Of a stretch of 64,000 nucleotides of DNA, positions 1 to 8,254 are shown piece after piece. Below the pieces are notes generated by a model. The model ran no database searches, was not told the DNA's origin, and was given only the letters and a program-made list of their open reading frames with translations. Each line of letters opens with the position of its first letter. Position 1 is the first letter of the stretch. Made by a program: the position numbers and the translations under genes. This stretch comes from Sphingomonas oryzagri (GTDB taxonomy: Bacteria > Pseudomonadota > Alphaproteobacteria > Sphingomonadales > Sphingomonadaceae). The stretch is taken from assembly GCF_029906645.1 (NCBI RefSeq), contig NZ_JARYGZ010000001.1, positions 2,662,084-2,726,083 of the forward strand, given 5' to 3'.

Positions 1-289
1 CGACGCCGCCCTTGGCATCGGGCTCGACGCGGCCGCCGTTGGAATGGGGCGCTTCGCCGTCGAGCGCCATCATCAGCGAGCGCTCGCCCTTGAAGCCGAC
101 GATCTCGGCGCGGGTGGCGTGGCCGTCGGCATCGATCACGCGCACCGAGGCGCCGACCGGCAGCGACAGGCCGGTCGCTTCCAGCATCTGGCCGTCATAC
201 GCGACCAGTTTGCCGATCCGGCGCGGGCCGGCATCGGGGATGTTCAGGCTGTTGAGGAGGTCCGCGGCGCGGTCTTCGAGCAGGCTCAT
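1..289 (-). CDS. fliI: Flagellar export ATPase FliI, N-terminal part (gene runs off the left edge)
   Basis: FliI is the ATPase that feeds substrates to the flagellar type III export gate. Only the first ~96 residues are here, read from ATG at 289. They show the N-terminal beta-barrel type domain of the family: an export-ATPase style start (RRIGKLVAYDGQMLEATGL) followed by VGFKGERSLMMALDG, as in F1/FliI N-domains. The Walker motifs would lie outside the window. The start overlaps the fliH stop by ATGA, so the two are translationally coupled at the end of the flbD-fliE-fliF-fliG-fliH-fliI operon. Identification rests on this fragment plus context. Confidence 0.9.
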   Translation of the reverse strand, partial: MSLLEDRAADLLNSLNIPDAGPRRIGKLVAYDGQMLEATGLSLPVGASVRVIDADGHATRAEIVGFKGERSLMMALDGEAPHSNGGRVEPDAKGGV

Positions 290-957
290 CGTGCGGCGGC
301 GATCCGGTCGAGCGCGGCGCGCAGGCGCTCGAGGCGCAGGCCGGGGCCATCCTCGATCGCGCCGCCGGCGGTTTCCAGACGCAGCTCGCCGGGCTGGAGC
401 ATCGCATCGGCCTCGGCATGAACGGGCAGCTCGGCGCCGTCGAGGCGGGCGAGATCGTCCGGGTTGAGCTTGAGCACGGCCGGCCTGGTCTCGTCGCCGA
501 TCAGGGCGGCGGCCGCCTGCGCGCGGTCCATCAGCGTCTCGCGGCAGACCTCGACCTCGCCGACCACCTGATGCAGCAGGCGCTCGACCGTGGCGGCGAT
601 CATCACGCCGAGACCCAACGTCGGCTCGGCCTTGAGCACATCGAGGTTGGAGGCGAGCACGCGCAGCGCCACCTTCTCGTCATTCGCCTCGCGGCGGCCC
701 GCTTCGATGCCGGCGGCGAAACCCTGCGCCATCGCCTCGGCGCGGATCGCCTCGATGTCGATCTGAGGCTCCAGCTCCGGCTCGAACAGCGCCTCCGGCA
801 CTTCGATGTCGTTCTCGGCCGGCGTCTCGAACGCCTCGCGCAATGCCGTGCCCCACGCCACAAACGGTGCGGGGCCAGAGGCATTCGGCTTGGTCCACAC
901 CGAGCAGCGCTCGGCATTGTCGAACGCCGACGGCATCTTCGCGAACGCCTTAGACAT
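286..957 (-). CDS. fliH: Flagellar export ATPase regulator FliH
   Basis: FliH (FlbE in Caulobacter) binds FliI, restrains its ATPase activity and links it to the C-ring. The 223-residue protein has an acidic, low-complexity N-terminal third, a helical middle containing AEAMAQGFAAGIEAGRRE (the Ala/Gly-rich FliH helix with GxxxG-like spacing), and a C-terminal domain ending LRLERLRAALDRIAAAR. I chose ATG at 957 because it overlaps the fliG stop by 8 bases. A longer in-frame reading upstream merely shadows fliG. It lies between fliG and fliI, the usual order. Sequence conservation of FliH is weak, so position is part of the call. Confidence 0.88.
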   Translation of the reverse strand: MSKAFAKMPSAFDNAERCSVWTKPNASGPAPFVAWGTALREAFETPAENDIEVPEALFEPELEPQIDIEAIRAEAMAQGFAAGIEAGRREANDEKVALRVLASNLDVLKAEPTLGLGVMIAATVERLLHQVVGEVEVCRETLMDRAQAAAALIGDETRPAVLKLNPDDLARLDGAELPVHAEADAMLQPGELRLETAGGAIEDGPGLRLERLRAALDRIAAAR

Positions 958-1981
958 AATCTTCGCCCTTGCCCCCCAGGCTGATCGTGCCGGCTTCCGC
1001 CAGCTTGCGCGCGATGGCCAGCACCGCCTTCTGCGCTTCCTGCACCTCGGCGAGACGCATCGGACCACGCTCGGCCATCTCGTCCTGAATGGACTGGGCG
1101 GCGCGGCTCGACATGCAGCCGAACATCTTGTTGCGCAGGTTCGGATCGCAACCCTTGAGCGCGACGATGAGGATGTCGTTCTCGACGCCGCGGAGCAGCG
1201 CGCCGAGATCCTTCTCGGACAGTGCGTTGAGGTTGTCGAACACGAACATCTCGTCCTCGATGACACGGGCGAGATTCTTGTCGAGCTTCGCGAGCTGGCG
1301 GATGACGCGCTGCTCGGTGGTGGTGCGGGTCGAATTGATGATCCGCGCCGCCTCGTTGGCACCGCCGCGCTTGGGCGCAGCACCCGACGAACCGGCCTTG
1401 TTGACCTGGCGGAGCAGCAGACGCTCGAGATCGTCGAGCGCCTCCGACGAAACCTCGCCCAGCGTCGCGACGCGGTAGACCACGTCGGCCTGCACGTCCT
1501 CGTCGAGCAGCTGGAGCACATCGGCGGCGACCCCCGGCTCCAGATGCGCGAGCACGATCGCGGCGATCTGCGGATGCTCGCTCTCGACCAGAGCGGCGAT
1601 CGTCTTGGCGTCCATCCACTTCAGCGAATCGAGCGACGAGGAGCGCGTCGGCGGCGTAATACGGGCGAGCATGTTCTCGGCCCGCTCGGTGCCCAGCGCG
1701 CGCTCCATCATGGTACGGATCTGGCCGTCGGCAGCGAAGCCGATGGTGGTGCGCTCGCGGGCACGGCCCACGAACGTGTCGAGTACGTCGTCGACCTCGT
1801 CCTCGGACACGTCGGCGACCTCGAACATCGCGGTGCCGAGCTGCTGCACCTCGTCCGGATCGAGCCGGCTGAGCACCTGCGCGGCCTCGTCCTCGGCCAG
1901 CAGCATCAGCAGGATCGCGGCGGCGCTGGAGCCGGAGGGGCCGGACATCGCGGCGGGGTTGGCGGGGGCGAGCTCAGGCAT
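950..1981 (-). CDS. fliG: Flagellar motor switch protein FliG
   Basis: FliG forms the part of the C-ring that touches the stator and converts ion flow into torque. The 343-residue length is typical. Visible landmarks are the N-terminal AAAILLMLLAEDEAAQVLSRL (FliF-binding domain), the middle domain EHPQIAAIVLAHL, and the C-terminal torque helix region LRNKMFGCMSSRAAQ with the MAERGPMRLAEVQEAQ segment. ATG at 1981 overlaps the fliF stop by 8 bases. An upstream in-frame ATG at 2011 lies inside fliF and is less likely. Part of the flbD-fliEFGHI operon. Confidence 0.97.
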   Translation of the reverse strand: MPELAPANPAAMSGPSGSSAAAILLMLLAEDEAAQVLSRLDPDEVQQLGTAMFEVADVSEDEVDDVLDTFVGRARERTTIGFAADGQIRTMMERALGTERAENMLARITPPTRSSSLDSLKWMDAKTIAALVESEHPQIAAIVLAHLEPGVAADVLQLLDEDVQADVVYRVATLGEVSSEALDDLERLLLRQVNKAGSSGAAPKRGGANEAARIINSTRTTTEQRVIRQLAKLDKNLARVIEDEMFVFDNLNALSEKDLGALLRGVENDILIVALKGCDPNLRNKMFGCMSSRAAQSIQDEMAERGPMRLAEVQEAQKAVLAIARKLAEAGTISLGGKGEDYV

Positions 1982-3758
1982 TGGCGGCTTCGGCCTTCGG
2001 CATGTCGGCACGGATCAGGTCACGGACGACCAGGGCGGCGCGATCGGGATCCTGACGGACGAAGCTGCGGATCAGCTCGGCGCGGGCGGCGTAGCCGGGG
2101 GCGGCCTCGATCATGTCGAGCGTGATCGGCTGGTTGCCGGCCACGGCGGCCTCGGCCTGCTGGTGGCTGATCTGGGCGGCGATCTCGCGACCGACGGCAG
2201 CGCGCTCCTTGGACTTGTTGGCGATCTTCTGGTCGGCGACGACGGCACGGCGCTTGAGCAGCGGGCGGCCGATGCCGAACACCAGGATCGCGGCGACGGC
2301 GAGCGCGGTCAGGTTGCGGCCCACCATCGGCAGCCAGCTCGCCTCGTACCACTTCGGCCCGGCCAGCGCGGCATCGGGGGCGAACTGCTGCTGCGAGACC
2401 GAGACGATGTCGCCACGCTGCTGATCGAAGCCCACCGCCCCCTTCACGAGATCCTGGATCTGCTGGACCTGCTTGGGATCGAGCGGCTTGCCACCGGCCG
2501 GCTGGCGCAGCGCCACGGCGATGGTCAGGCGACGCACGGTGCCCACCGGGTTCTTGGTGACCGAGACCTGATGGCCGAGCTGGTAGCTGCGGTTGTAGCT
2601 CTCGTTGGTCTTGCTCTGCGCGGCGGCGGACGCCTGGCCGGGCTGGGTGCCGGGGGCCTGCGGACCACCGGGCGCGGCCTGACCGGCCGGCGGAACCGGC
2701 TTGCCGTTCGGCGTGGCGGCAGGCTTGGCCGGCGCCGGGGCAGTGTTCGAGATCGCGCCGGGAATACCCTGCGCATTCTGGTCGTCGCCGCCCTGCGGAT
2801 CGTTGGTCCAGCTACCCTGCTCGGTCGCGACCATCGCGCCATCCTTGGGGAAGGTTTCGGTGGTGGACGCGGTGTCGGTGAAGTCGAGGTCGGCATGGAC
2901 TTCGGCGGTGTAGTTGCCGTCGCCGAGGATCGGGGTGAGCAGCGCCGACAGCGACTGGCGGGTGCGATCCTCGACCTTCTGCTGCAGCGCGACCTGCTTG
3001 TCGGTGGCATCCTGATTGTCGCCGTTCTGCGCCGACAGAAGGTGGCCCGCCTGATCGACCACCGAGACGTCGTCCGGCGAGAGGCCGGCAACCGAGGAGG
3101 CGACGAGATGGACGATCGCCTGCACCTGGCTGTCCGACAGGGTGCGGCCCTGGCGCAGCGTGAGCATCACCGAGGCCTGCGCCTTGGTGTCGTCGCGCAG
3201 GAACACGCTCGGCTGGTCGCCGGCGATGTGGACCTTGGCGGCCTGCACCGCGTCGATCGCCTCGATGGTGCGGGCGAGGTCCAGCTCCTGCGCCTGCTGG
3301 AGGCGCGCGCCCTCGACCGCGCGGCTGGCGCCCATCGGCAGCGAGGAGATCAGGCTGTCGCCGTCGGGCGCCGCCTTGGGCAGGCCCTGCTGGGCGAGCA
3401 GCATCTTCGCCTTGTAATAGCTGTCCTCCGGCACGGTCAGCGCGCCGGTCGAATTGTCGATCGTGTACTTGATGCCCGCGGTGTCGAGCGACTGCACGAC
3501 CGAAGCCTTGTCGGCATCGTCGAGGCCGGTGAACAGGTTGCGCTGCGGGCCGGTGTGGAGCACCGCCCAGGCGAGCGCGGCCGCGACGAGCACGCCGAGC
3601 ATGCCCAGCATCGGCAGCGCCTTGGCGACCGCCGGCTGACGCAGGAACCCGCTCGCCTTGCCGAACGCTTCCGACTTGGCGAGACCGGCGAGCGGCCCCG
3701 GCAGGCTGGCGCCGGTGGAGGGGACGAGGGCGTTGGGGGTGGCAGCGATCTCGCTCAT
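1974..3758 (-). CDS. fliF: Flagellar MS-ring protein FliF
   Basis: FliF makes the inner-membrane MS-ring on which the rod, C-ring and export gate are built. The 594-residue protein has a first membrane segment near residues 46-66 (ALPMLGMLGVLVAAALAWAV), then the YscJ/FliF ring-building domain with TGALTVPEDSYYKAKMLLAQ and the QARTIEAIDAV-type region, a long periplasmic loop rich in Pro/Ala/Gln, a second membrane segment near 480 (MVGRNLTALAVAAILVFGIG), and a cytoplasmic tail that binds FliG. It follows fliE by one base and overlaps fliG. Confidence 0.97.
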   Translation of the reverse strand: MSEIAATPNALVPSTGASLPGPLAGLAKSEAFGKASGFLRQPAVAKALPMLGMLGVLVAAALAWAVLHTGPQRNLFTGLDDADKASVVQSLDTAGIKYTIDNSTGALTVPEDSYYKAKMLLAQQGLPKAAPDGDSLISSLPMGASRAVEGARLQQAQELDLARTIEAIDAVQAAKVHIAGDQPSVFLRDDTKAQASVMLTLRQGRTLSDSQVQAIVHLVASSVAGLSPDDVSVVDQAGHLLSAQNGDNQDATDKQVALQQKVEDRTRQSLSALLTPILGDGNYTAEVHADLDFTDTASTTETFPKDGAMVATEQGSWTNDPQGGDDQNAQGIPGAISNTAPAPAKPAATPNGKPVPPAGQAAPGGPQAPGTQPGQASAAAQSKTNESYNRSYQLGHQVSVTKNPVGTVRRLTIAVALRQPAGGKPLDPKQVQQIQDLVKGAVGFDQQRGDIVSVSQQQFAPDAALAGPKWYEASWLPMVGRNLTALAVAAILVFGIGRPLLKRRAVVADQKIANKSKERAAVGREIAAQISHQQAEAAVAGNQPITLDMIEAAPGYAARAELIRSFVRQDPDRAALVVRDLIRADMPKAEAANA

Positions 3759-3759
3759 A

Positions 3760-4143
3760 TTACACCGACATGCTCATGATGTCCTTGTAGGCGGACAGGA
3801 GTTTGTTGCGGACCTGCAGGGTAGCCTGGAAGCCGACGGAAGCCTTTTCGCGGGCCATCATCACCGATGCGATGTCGGTGGTTTCGCCCCGCTCATAGGC
3901 GACGGAGAGATCCTCAGCCTTCGACTGGGCGGCGTTGACCTGGTTCAGCACGCCCTTCAGCGTCGCGCCGAAATCGGTGCCGCCAATGCCCTGGGCGCTC
4001 GCCTGCGTGCCCGTGGTCGGCGCCGTATTGGCGAGATCGGTGATCGACTGCGGGCCGGACGCGGCCGCCTTCTGCAGCGCCGAATTCTGCTGGAGAATCT
4101 GGTTCCTCAGCGCCATCAGGTTGGAAGCGTTGATCGTGGTCAT
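3760..4143 (-). CDS. fliE: Flagellar hook-basal body protein FliE
   Basis: FliE is the small adaptor joining the MS-ring to the proximal rod. The 127-residue protein has a variable N-terminus and the conserved FliE C-terminus: FGATLKGVLNQVNAAQSKAEDLS, then ERGETTDIASVMMAREKASV and QVRNKLLSAYKDIMSMSV, which ends as the family usually does. It begins 14 bases downstream of flbD and is followed one base later by fliF. It is the first structural gene of this operon, consistent with being an early export substrate. Confidence 0.95.
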   Translation of the reverse strand: MTTINASNLMALRNQILQQNSALQKAAASGPQSITDLANTAPTTGTQASAQGIGGTDFGATLKGVLNQVNAAQSKAEDLSVAYERGETTDIASVMMAREKASVGFQATLQVRNKLLSAYKDIMSMSV

Positions 4144-4157
4144 CGTCCCCTACTCCC

Positions 4158-5420
4158 TCAAGCGGCCTTGAGCCCGCGCATCTCGGCGAGCCGGTAGCGC
4201 AGGGTCCGTTCGGAAATGCCGAGCTTGGCGGCGGCGAGCAGGCGCTTGCCGCCGGTCTCCTCGAGTGCGACGCGGATCGCTTCGATCTCGGAGGCGCGGG
4301 CGACGTCGGCGAGGTTACCGGCAACCGGGGCGATCGAGGCGACCACCGCAAGCTGGGGCACGGCGCGGGCCATCACCTCGATGGCGAGGTCGTCGGCCTC
4401 GATGCGATCGCCCATGCGCAGCAGCAGGGCACGCTGGATCACGTTGTCGAGCTCGCGGACATTGCCCGGCCAGTCGTGCGCCATCAGGCGGTCGAGCGCG
4501 TTGGCGGTCGGCCAGGCGACGCTTTCGCCCTCGCGGGTGTGGCGCAGGATCAGCGCGGCGGTGATCGCGCGAATGTCGAGGCGGCGGGACGAGAGCGGCT
4601 TCAGTGCCATCGGCATGACGTTGAGCCGCCAGTAGAGATCGGCGCGGAAGCGGCCTTCCTGCACCTCGATCGCCAGCTCGCGGTTGGCGGCGGCGATGAT
4701 GCGGACGTCGACCTTCACCGGCTGGGTGGCGCCGACGGGCAAAACCTCGCGCTCCTGCACGGCGCGGAGCAGCTTCGCCTGCAGCGCGATCGGCATCTCG
4801 GCGATCTCGTCGAGGAAGAGCGTGCCACCATCGGCGGCTCGGAACAGGCCCTCGGACGCGCCGGCGGCACCGGTGAAGGCGCCCTTGGCGTGGCCGAACA
4901 GGATCGCTTCCAGCATGGTATCGGGCAGCGCGGCGCAGTTGACGGCCACGAAGGGCTTGTCGGCGCGCGGGCTGGACGCGTGGATGAAGCGGGCGATGCC
5001 TTCCTTGCCGGTGCCGGTCTCGCCGAGCACCAGCACGGTGGCGTCGGAACCGGCAACCTTCTCGGCGAGCTTCAGGTAGATCGCGCTCTCAGGCTCGCCC
5101 ACCGCCGGACGGGCGGCGGGGCGGACCAGCTCGGCGAGCAGCGCCAGGCCGAATGCCATGTCCTCGAAACCGAAGCGGATGCGCGCCGGCATCCCCTTCG
5201 ACGAAAGGATAAGGGCCGGGGCGACATTTTCGCCGGTCTCGATCAGGATATCGCGGACGGTGGCGCGCGAAATCTCTTCGGCGGCCAGAATTCTTACCTC
5301 GTCGCGGGCCGGGGCAGCCGCCACGTCGACAGGGCGCACGGCGATGCCGACACCGGCCAACCAAGCGGAAATCGCCGGATTTTGCTGGGCTGCACGAGCA
5401 CTGATCCCGATCACGTTCAT
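4158..5420 (-). CDS. flbD: Sigma-54-dependent flagellar transcription activator, FlbD-like, without a recognisable receiver
   Basis: This AAA+ enhancer-binding protein should activate sigma-54 promoters of the middle and late flagellar genes. Residues 133-140 are Walker A (GETGTGKE), 180-185 the sigma-54-contacting GAFTGA loop, 201-206 Walker B (LFLDEI), and [18 protein letters not shown] the sensor II region. A Fis-type helix-turn-helix closes the 420-residue protein ([19 protein letters not shown]). The first ~110 residues do not show the Asp and Lys residues of a response-regulator receiver. ATG at 5420 is preferred because GGGGAGC precedes it at good spacing. A longer frame to 5549 has no support. 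It is the first gene of the fliEFGHI operon. Confidence 0.9.
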   Translation of the reverse strand: MNVIGISARAAQQNPAISAWLAGVGIAVRPVDVAAAPARDEVRILAAEEISRATVRDILIETGENVAPALILSSKGMPARIRFGFEDMAFGLALLAELVRPAARPAVGEPESAIYLKLAEKVAGSDATVLVLGETGTGKEGIARFIHASSPRADKPFVAVNCAALPDTMLEAILFGHAKGAFTGAAGASEGLFRAADGGTLFLDEIAEMPIALQAKLLRAVQEREVLPVGATQPVKVDVRIIAAANRELAIEVQEGRFRADLYWRLNVMPMALKPLSSRRLDIRAITAALILRHTREGESVAWPTANALDRLMAHDWPGNVRELDNVIQRALLLRMGDRIEADDLAIEVMARAVPQLAVVASIAPVAGNLADVARASEIEAIRVALEETGGKRLLAAAKLGISERTLRYRLAEMRGLKAA

Positions 5421-5477
5421 AAAAGCTCCCCGCCGGCCACCGCCGACACAGGCAATTTCGCTGATCGTGGCAAACAA

Positions 5478-5485
5478 ATGGTTAA
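5478..5485 (-). promoter_or_regulatory. CtrA-like box TTAACCAT upstream of flbD
   Basis: On the minus strand the exact octamer TTAACCAT lies 58 bases upstream of the flbD start. This is the half-site motif known for CtrA in alphaproteobacteria, where CtrA starts the flagellar cascade. Binding is inferred from the motif only. Confidence 0.5.
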
Positions 5486-5584
5486 CGCGCGCAGGCACGC
5501 TCGTACGTGAGGCACGCGCGCGCCCGGCGGAATCCCGCCCGCACGACACGGGAGGGCGCGCGTGGGCGTGTTTGGTGAGCGCTG

Positions 5585-5592
5585 ATGGTTAA
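5585..5592 (-). promoter_or_regulatory. Second CtrA-like box TTAACCAT between flbD and flagellin
   Basis: The same exact octamer, same orientation, 107 bases further upstream. The 298-base gap 5421-5718 between the divergent flbD and flagellin genes thus carries two identical boxes. One or both could serve flbD, or this one could act on flagellin. Confidence 0.4.
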
Positions 5593-5626
5593 CGGCGCGG
5601 TGACAAAAAAGTTGGCCGGGCAGCGC

Positions 5627-5653
5627 TAAAGGTCCCCGAAGCCATGTCGTTAC
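5627..5653 (+). promoter_or_regulatory. Possible sigma-28 (FliA) promoter of flagellin
   Basis: TAAAG at 5627-5631 is followed, with the canonical 15-base spacing after TAAA, by GTCGTTAC at 5646-5653. This matches five of eight positions of the enterobacterial -10 GCCGATAA. It sits about 65 bases upstream of the flagellin start, and fliA is encoded nearby. The -10 match is only partial. No correctly spaced sigma-54 site is visible here. Confidence 0.4.
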
Positions 5654-5718
5654 CCGGAACGTAGCCGAGAGGTCATCGAGACCCCACCGGCTCCATGAGC
5701 GGGAAAAGGAATTTCGAC

Positions 5719-6762
5719 ATGACTGTTATCGCATCCAACTCTGCCGCCCTGCGTGCCCAGAACGGCTCGCGCCTGGCCAATGACGCCCTCAACACGGCGA
5801 TGGCTCGCCTGTCCTCGGGCAACCGCATCAACTCGGCTGCCGACGACGCCGCCGGCCTCGCGATCTCGAACTCGATGACGTCGCAGATCAACGGCATGAA
5901 CCAGGCGATCTCGAATGCCAACAACGGCATCTCGCTGGCGCAGACCGCCGACGGCGCGCTGAGCGAAGTCACCAACAACCTGCAGCGCATCCGCGAGCTG
6001 GCGGTCCAGTCCGCTTCGGGCACCTACAGCGACGACGACCGCGCCAACATGCAGACCGAGGTCACCGAGCTGCAGAAGCAGATCGCCGACGCCATGAAGA
6101 CCCAGTTCAACGGCGTGAACCTGTTCTCGACTTCGGACCAGGCCATCAACATTCAGACCGGCGCCGATGCGACCGATCAGGTGGCGCTGAAGATCACCGG
6201 TCTCGACATGTCGGCCGTCACCGGTACGGTGGCGACGGGTACCGCCGCCGCCGGCCTCGGCACGGCTCTGGCCGCCGGCGACAGCCGTATCGGCACGGAC
6301 CACGTGATCACCGCCGAGGACGTGGCTTATGGCGCCCAGTTCACCGGTTCCGGTTCCTCGCCGGCCGCCGTCGACAGCAGCGCGATCGGCTCCACGGTGA
6401 CGCTGAAGGCGGGCGACCAGATGTACGAAGCGGCGACGACCGCCGGCACCGTCACGGGTGGTGTCGACATCTCGACCGCCGCCGGCGCCACGGCCGCGCT
6501 CGACACGCTCGATCAGGCGATCGCCTCCGTCAACACCACCCGCGCTTCGCTGGGTGCTGGTGAGAGCCGCCTGAACTCGGTCGTGAACAGCCTGACCAAC
6601 AACGTCACCAACCTGACCGACGCCAAGTCGCGCATCTCCGACGCCGACTTCTCGGTCGAGACCACCAACCTCGCGAAGGCGCAGATCCTGAACCAGGCCG
6701 CCACCGCGATGCTCGCCCAGGCGAACCAGTCGCAGCAGGGCGTGCTCAAGCTCCTCCAGTAA
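5719..6762 (+). CDS. fliC: Flagellin
   Basis: This is the filament subunit. The 347-residue protein has the conserved flagellin ends: N-terminal MTVIASNSAALRAQNGSR with LSSGNRINSAADDAAGLAIS, and C-terminal RISDADFSVETTNLAKAQIL with AMLAQANQSQQGVLKLLQ. The central variable part (about residues 150-260) is short and rich in Ala, Thr and Gly, with few aromatics. ATG at 5719 is chosen because AAAAGGA precedes it; an upstream GTG/ATG-type extension adds a non-flagellin peptide. It is monocistronic, diverges from flbD and ends at a strong terminator. It is the only flagellin in the window apart from the junction protein FlgL. Confidence 0.97.
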   Translation: MTVIASNSAALRAQNGSRLANDALNTAMARLSSGNRINSAADDAAGLAISNSMTSQINGMNQAISNANNGISLAQTADGALSEVTNNLQRIRELAVQSASGTYSDDDRANMQTEVTELQKQIADAMKTQFNGVNLFSTSDQAINIQTGADATDQVALKITGLDMSAVTGTVATGTAAAGLGTALAAGDSRIGTDHVITAEDVAYGAQFTGSGSSPAAVDSSAIGSTVTLKAGDQMYEAATTAGTVTGGVDISTAAGATAALDTLDQAIASVNTTRASLGAGESRLNSVVNSLTNNVTNLTDAKSRISDADFSVETTNLAKAQILNQAATAMLAQANQSQQGVLKLLQ

Positions 6763-6790
6763 CGGAAGTTCTCTTCCCTTACTGAAGGCT

Positions 6791-6840
6791 ATGGCCTCCG
6801 GCGCAACAGCTCCCCCGCGCCGGAGGCCATTTCGCGTCTT
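6791..6840 (+). terminator. Rho-independent terminator of flagellin
   Basis: A perfect 14-bp inverted repeat (ATGGCCTCCGGCGC at 6791-6804, its complement at 6817-6830) with a 12-base loop is followed by TTCGCGTCTTTTCG. It lies 28 bases after the flagellin stop and isolates that highly expressed gene from the next one. Confidence 0.9.
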
Positions 6841-6869
6841 TTCGTGAGCGCTCCGACAGGACAGCTTCC

Positions 6870-7673
6870 ATGAGCGACAACAAGCCCTCCCTCCCCGACT
6901 TTCCCGGCGACGAAGCCGACGAAGAGCTGGTGTTCGACGATTTCGAGATGGCGGAGGCTGCCGAGGCCGCCCCGGTCGAGATGGTCGCGCCGGCCGAAGT
7001 CGTCTCCGCGCCGGTGCTGGAAGTCACCGGGCAGCCCGCGCCGCGCCGCACGCCGCGCCGGGGCCGCAAGGCCGCAGAGGAGGCGTCGCCCGCCGAGCCC
7101 GTCGCCGTCGAGACGCCCGCCCTTATCGAATCTGCCGAAGCCCCGGAACCGGTGGCCACGGCGGAGGAGCCGGCCGGCGAGACATCCGCGCCTTTCCCGC
7201 CGCGGGAAACGGTGCCGGCCGGCTCCAACTCCAACAAACTGCTGCTGGCGATCGTCTGCCTGGCGCTGTTCACCAGCCTGATCTCGCTGGGCGGCCTGAT
7301 CGCGGTCAGCCGTACACTGGCCAAGGCCGGCGTCGCCCGCGAGGAAGCCATCGCCGAGCGCGACGCGCTTCGCCGCGTGCCCCAGCTTGTCCAGCATCTC
7401 GACGACGCGTCGGCCAGGCTCGATGCCGCCGCGAACAAGCTGGCGGCCGCCGCGCCCAACGGACCGCCGGCATCGATCGCCGACGTGCAGCACCAGCTCG
7501 ATATGTTCCGTCTCGCGCTCGATCAGCGTCAGCCGGCCGGCGTCGACGCGCTCAACAGCCTGACGCGCGCCGGCTTCTCGGAACTGGCAACCCGTCTGGA
7601 TCGCATCCAAGCGCGTGCGGGCGGCGCACCTGTCCGCCCGGCGAATACCAATCAGGACGACGCGGGGAACTGA
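6870..7673 (+). CDS. Single-pass membrane protein of unknown function
   Basis: I do not recognise this 267-residue protein. The first ~120 residues are acidic and Pro/Ala/Glu-rich with a short basic patch (RRTPRRGRKAA, about residues 59-69), so probably disordered and cytoplasmic. One membrane segment follows (LLLAIVCLALFTSLISLGGL, about 124-143). The C-terminal ~120 residues are helical with heptad-like spacing (REEAIAERDALRRVPQLVQH), suggesting a coiled coil. It sits between flagellin and fliA but faces away from the flagellar operons, so a motility role is only suggested by position. Its 3' end overlaps the convergent Mpo1-like gene by 22 bases. Confidence 0.75.
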   Translation: MSDNKPSLPDFPGDEADEELVFDDFEMAEAAEAAPVEMVAPAEVVSAPVLEVTGQPAPRRTPRRGRKAAEEASPAEPVAVETPALIESAEAPEPVATAEEPAGETSAPFPPRETVPAGSNSNKLLLAIVCLALFTSLISLGGLIAVSRTLAKAGVAREEAIAERDALRRVPQLVQHLDDASARLDAAANKLAAAAPNGPPASIADVQHQLDMFRLALDQRQPAGVDALNSLTRAGFSELATRLDRIQARAGGAPVRPANTNQDDAGN

Positions 7674-8155
7674 GGGCGGTCGATCGCGTCCCGAACCTCG
7701 AGCCGCACGCCGATCAGGAAGCCGATCTCGGCGACGACGAACAGCGGGCCGACGATCAGGCCGCGAATATCGTCGAGGAAGGCGGGTTTGCGGCCTTCGT
7801 AATAGTGGCCGAGGAACTGGATCGCCCAGCCGACCGCGAAGGCGCCGATGCCGACCGAGAGATAGGCGCCGCTCCCTAACCGAGCGACGACGAGGCCCGC
7901 CCAGGCGCCGAGCGCCAGCAGCACCGCCATGACGAGGCCGAAGCGCAGGTCCAGCCGCAGGTAGAAGATCGCCGACAGCGCGGAGAACAGGATCGCCGGC
8001 GTCATCGCCATGCCCCCGATCGTGACGATCGGGCGCGAGGCGAGCACCTCCACGGCGAACACGATCAGCGGGATGCCGATCATGTGGGTGAGGACGTTGC
8101 GATGATCGCGGTGATAGGCCGCGTAGCTAGCCAGGTGGCGGATGAGCGGCGTCAT
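7652..8155 (-). CDS. Mpo1-like / DUF962 membrane protein (2-hydroxy fatty acid dioxygenase family)
   Basis: The 167-residue protein has four hydrophobic segments and the DUF962 histidine motifs: HRDHRNVLTHMIGIPL near residues 15-30 and WAIQFLGHYYEGRKPA in the second half. In yeast the founding member Mpo1 is an Fe(II) dioxygenase that shortens 2-hydroxypalmitate during sphingoid-base breakdown. Activity here is inferred from family. ATG at 8155 follows GGGAGGA at good spacing; an ATG ten codons earlier lacks this. It is not part of the flagellar operons on either side. Sphingomonad sphingolipids carry 2-hydroxy acids, which makes the family assignment biologically plausible. Confidence 0.82.
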   Translation of the reverse strand: MTPLIRHLASYAAYHRDHRNVLTHMIGIPLIVFAVEVLASRPIVTIGGMAMTPAILFSALSAIFYLRLDLRFGLVMAVLLALGAWAGLVVARLGSGAYLSVGIGAFAVGWAIQFLGHYYEGRKPAFLDDIRGLIVGPLFVVAEIGFLIGVRLEVRDAIDRPQFPASS

Positions 8156-8254
8156 GATCGTCCTCCCACGAAGGGAACGATTCATACGCCGCCTCTATCG
8201 CGCCGACAAATGTCGGCCGGGCCGTAGGGTCAGCGCGGAATTATCGGCGAAGGA

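Noticed and set aside
5611-5627. Possible sigma-54 site TTGGCCGGGCAGCGCTA before flagellin
   Set aside because: The GG and GC are nine rather than ten bases apart, and the -24 half has mismatches; sigma-54 does not tolerate this spacing.
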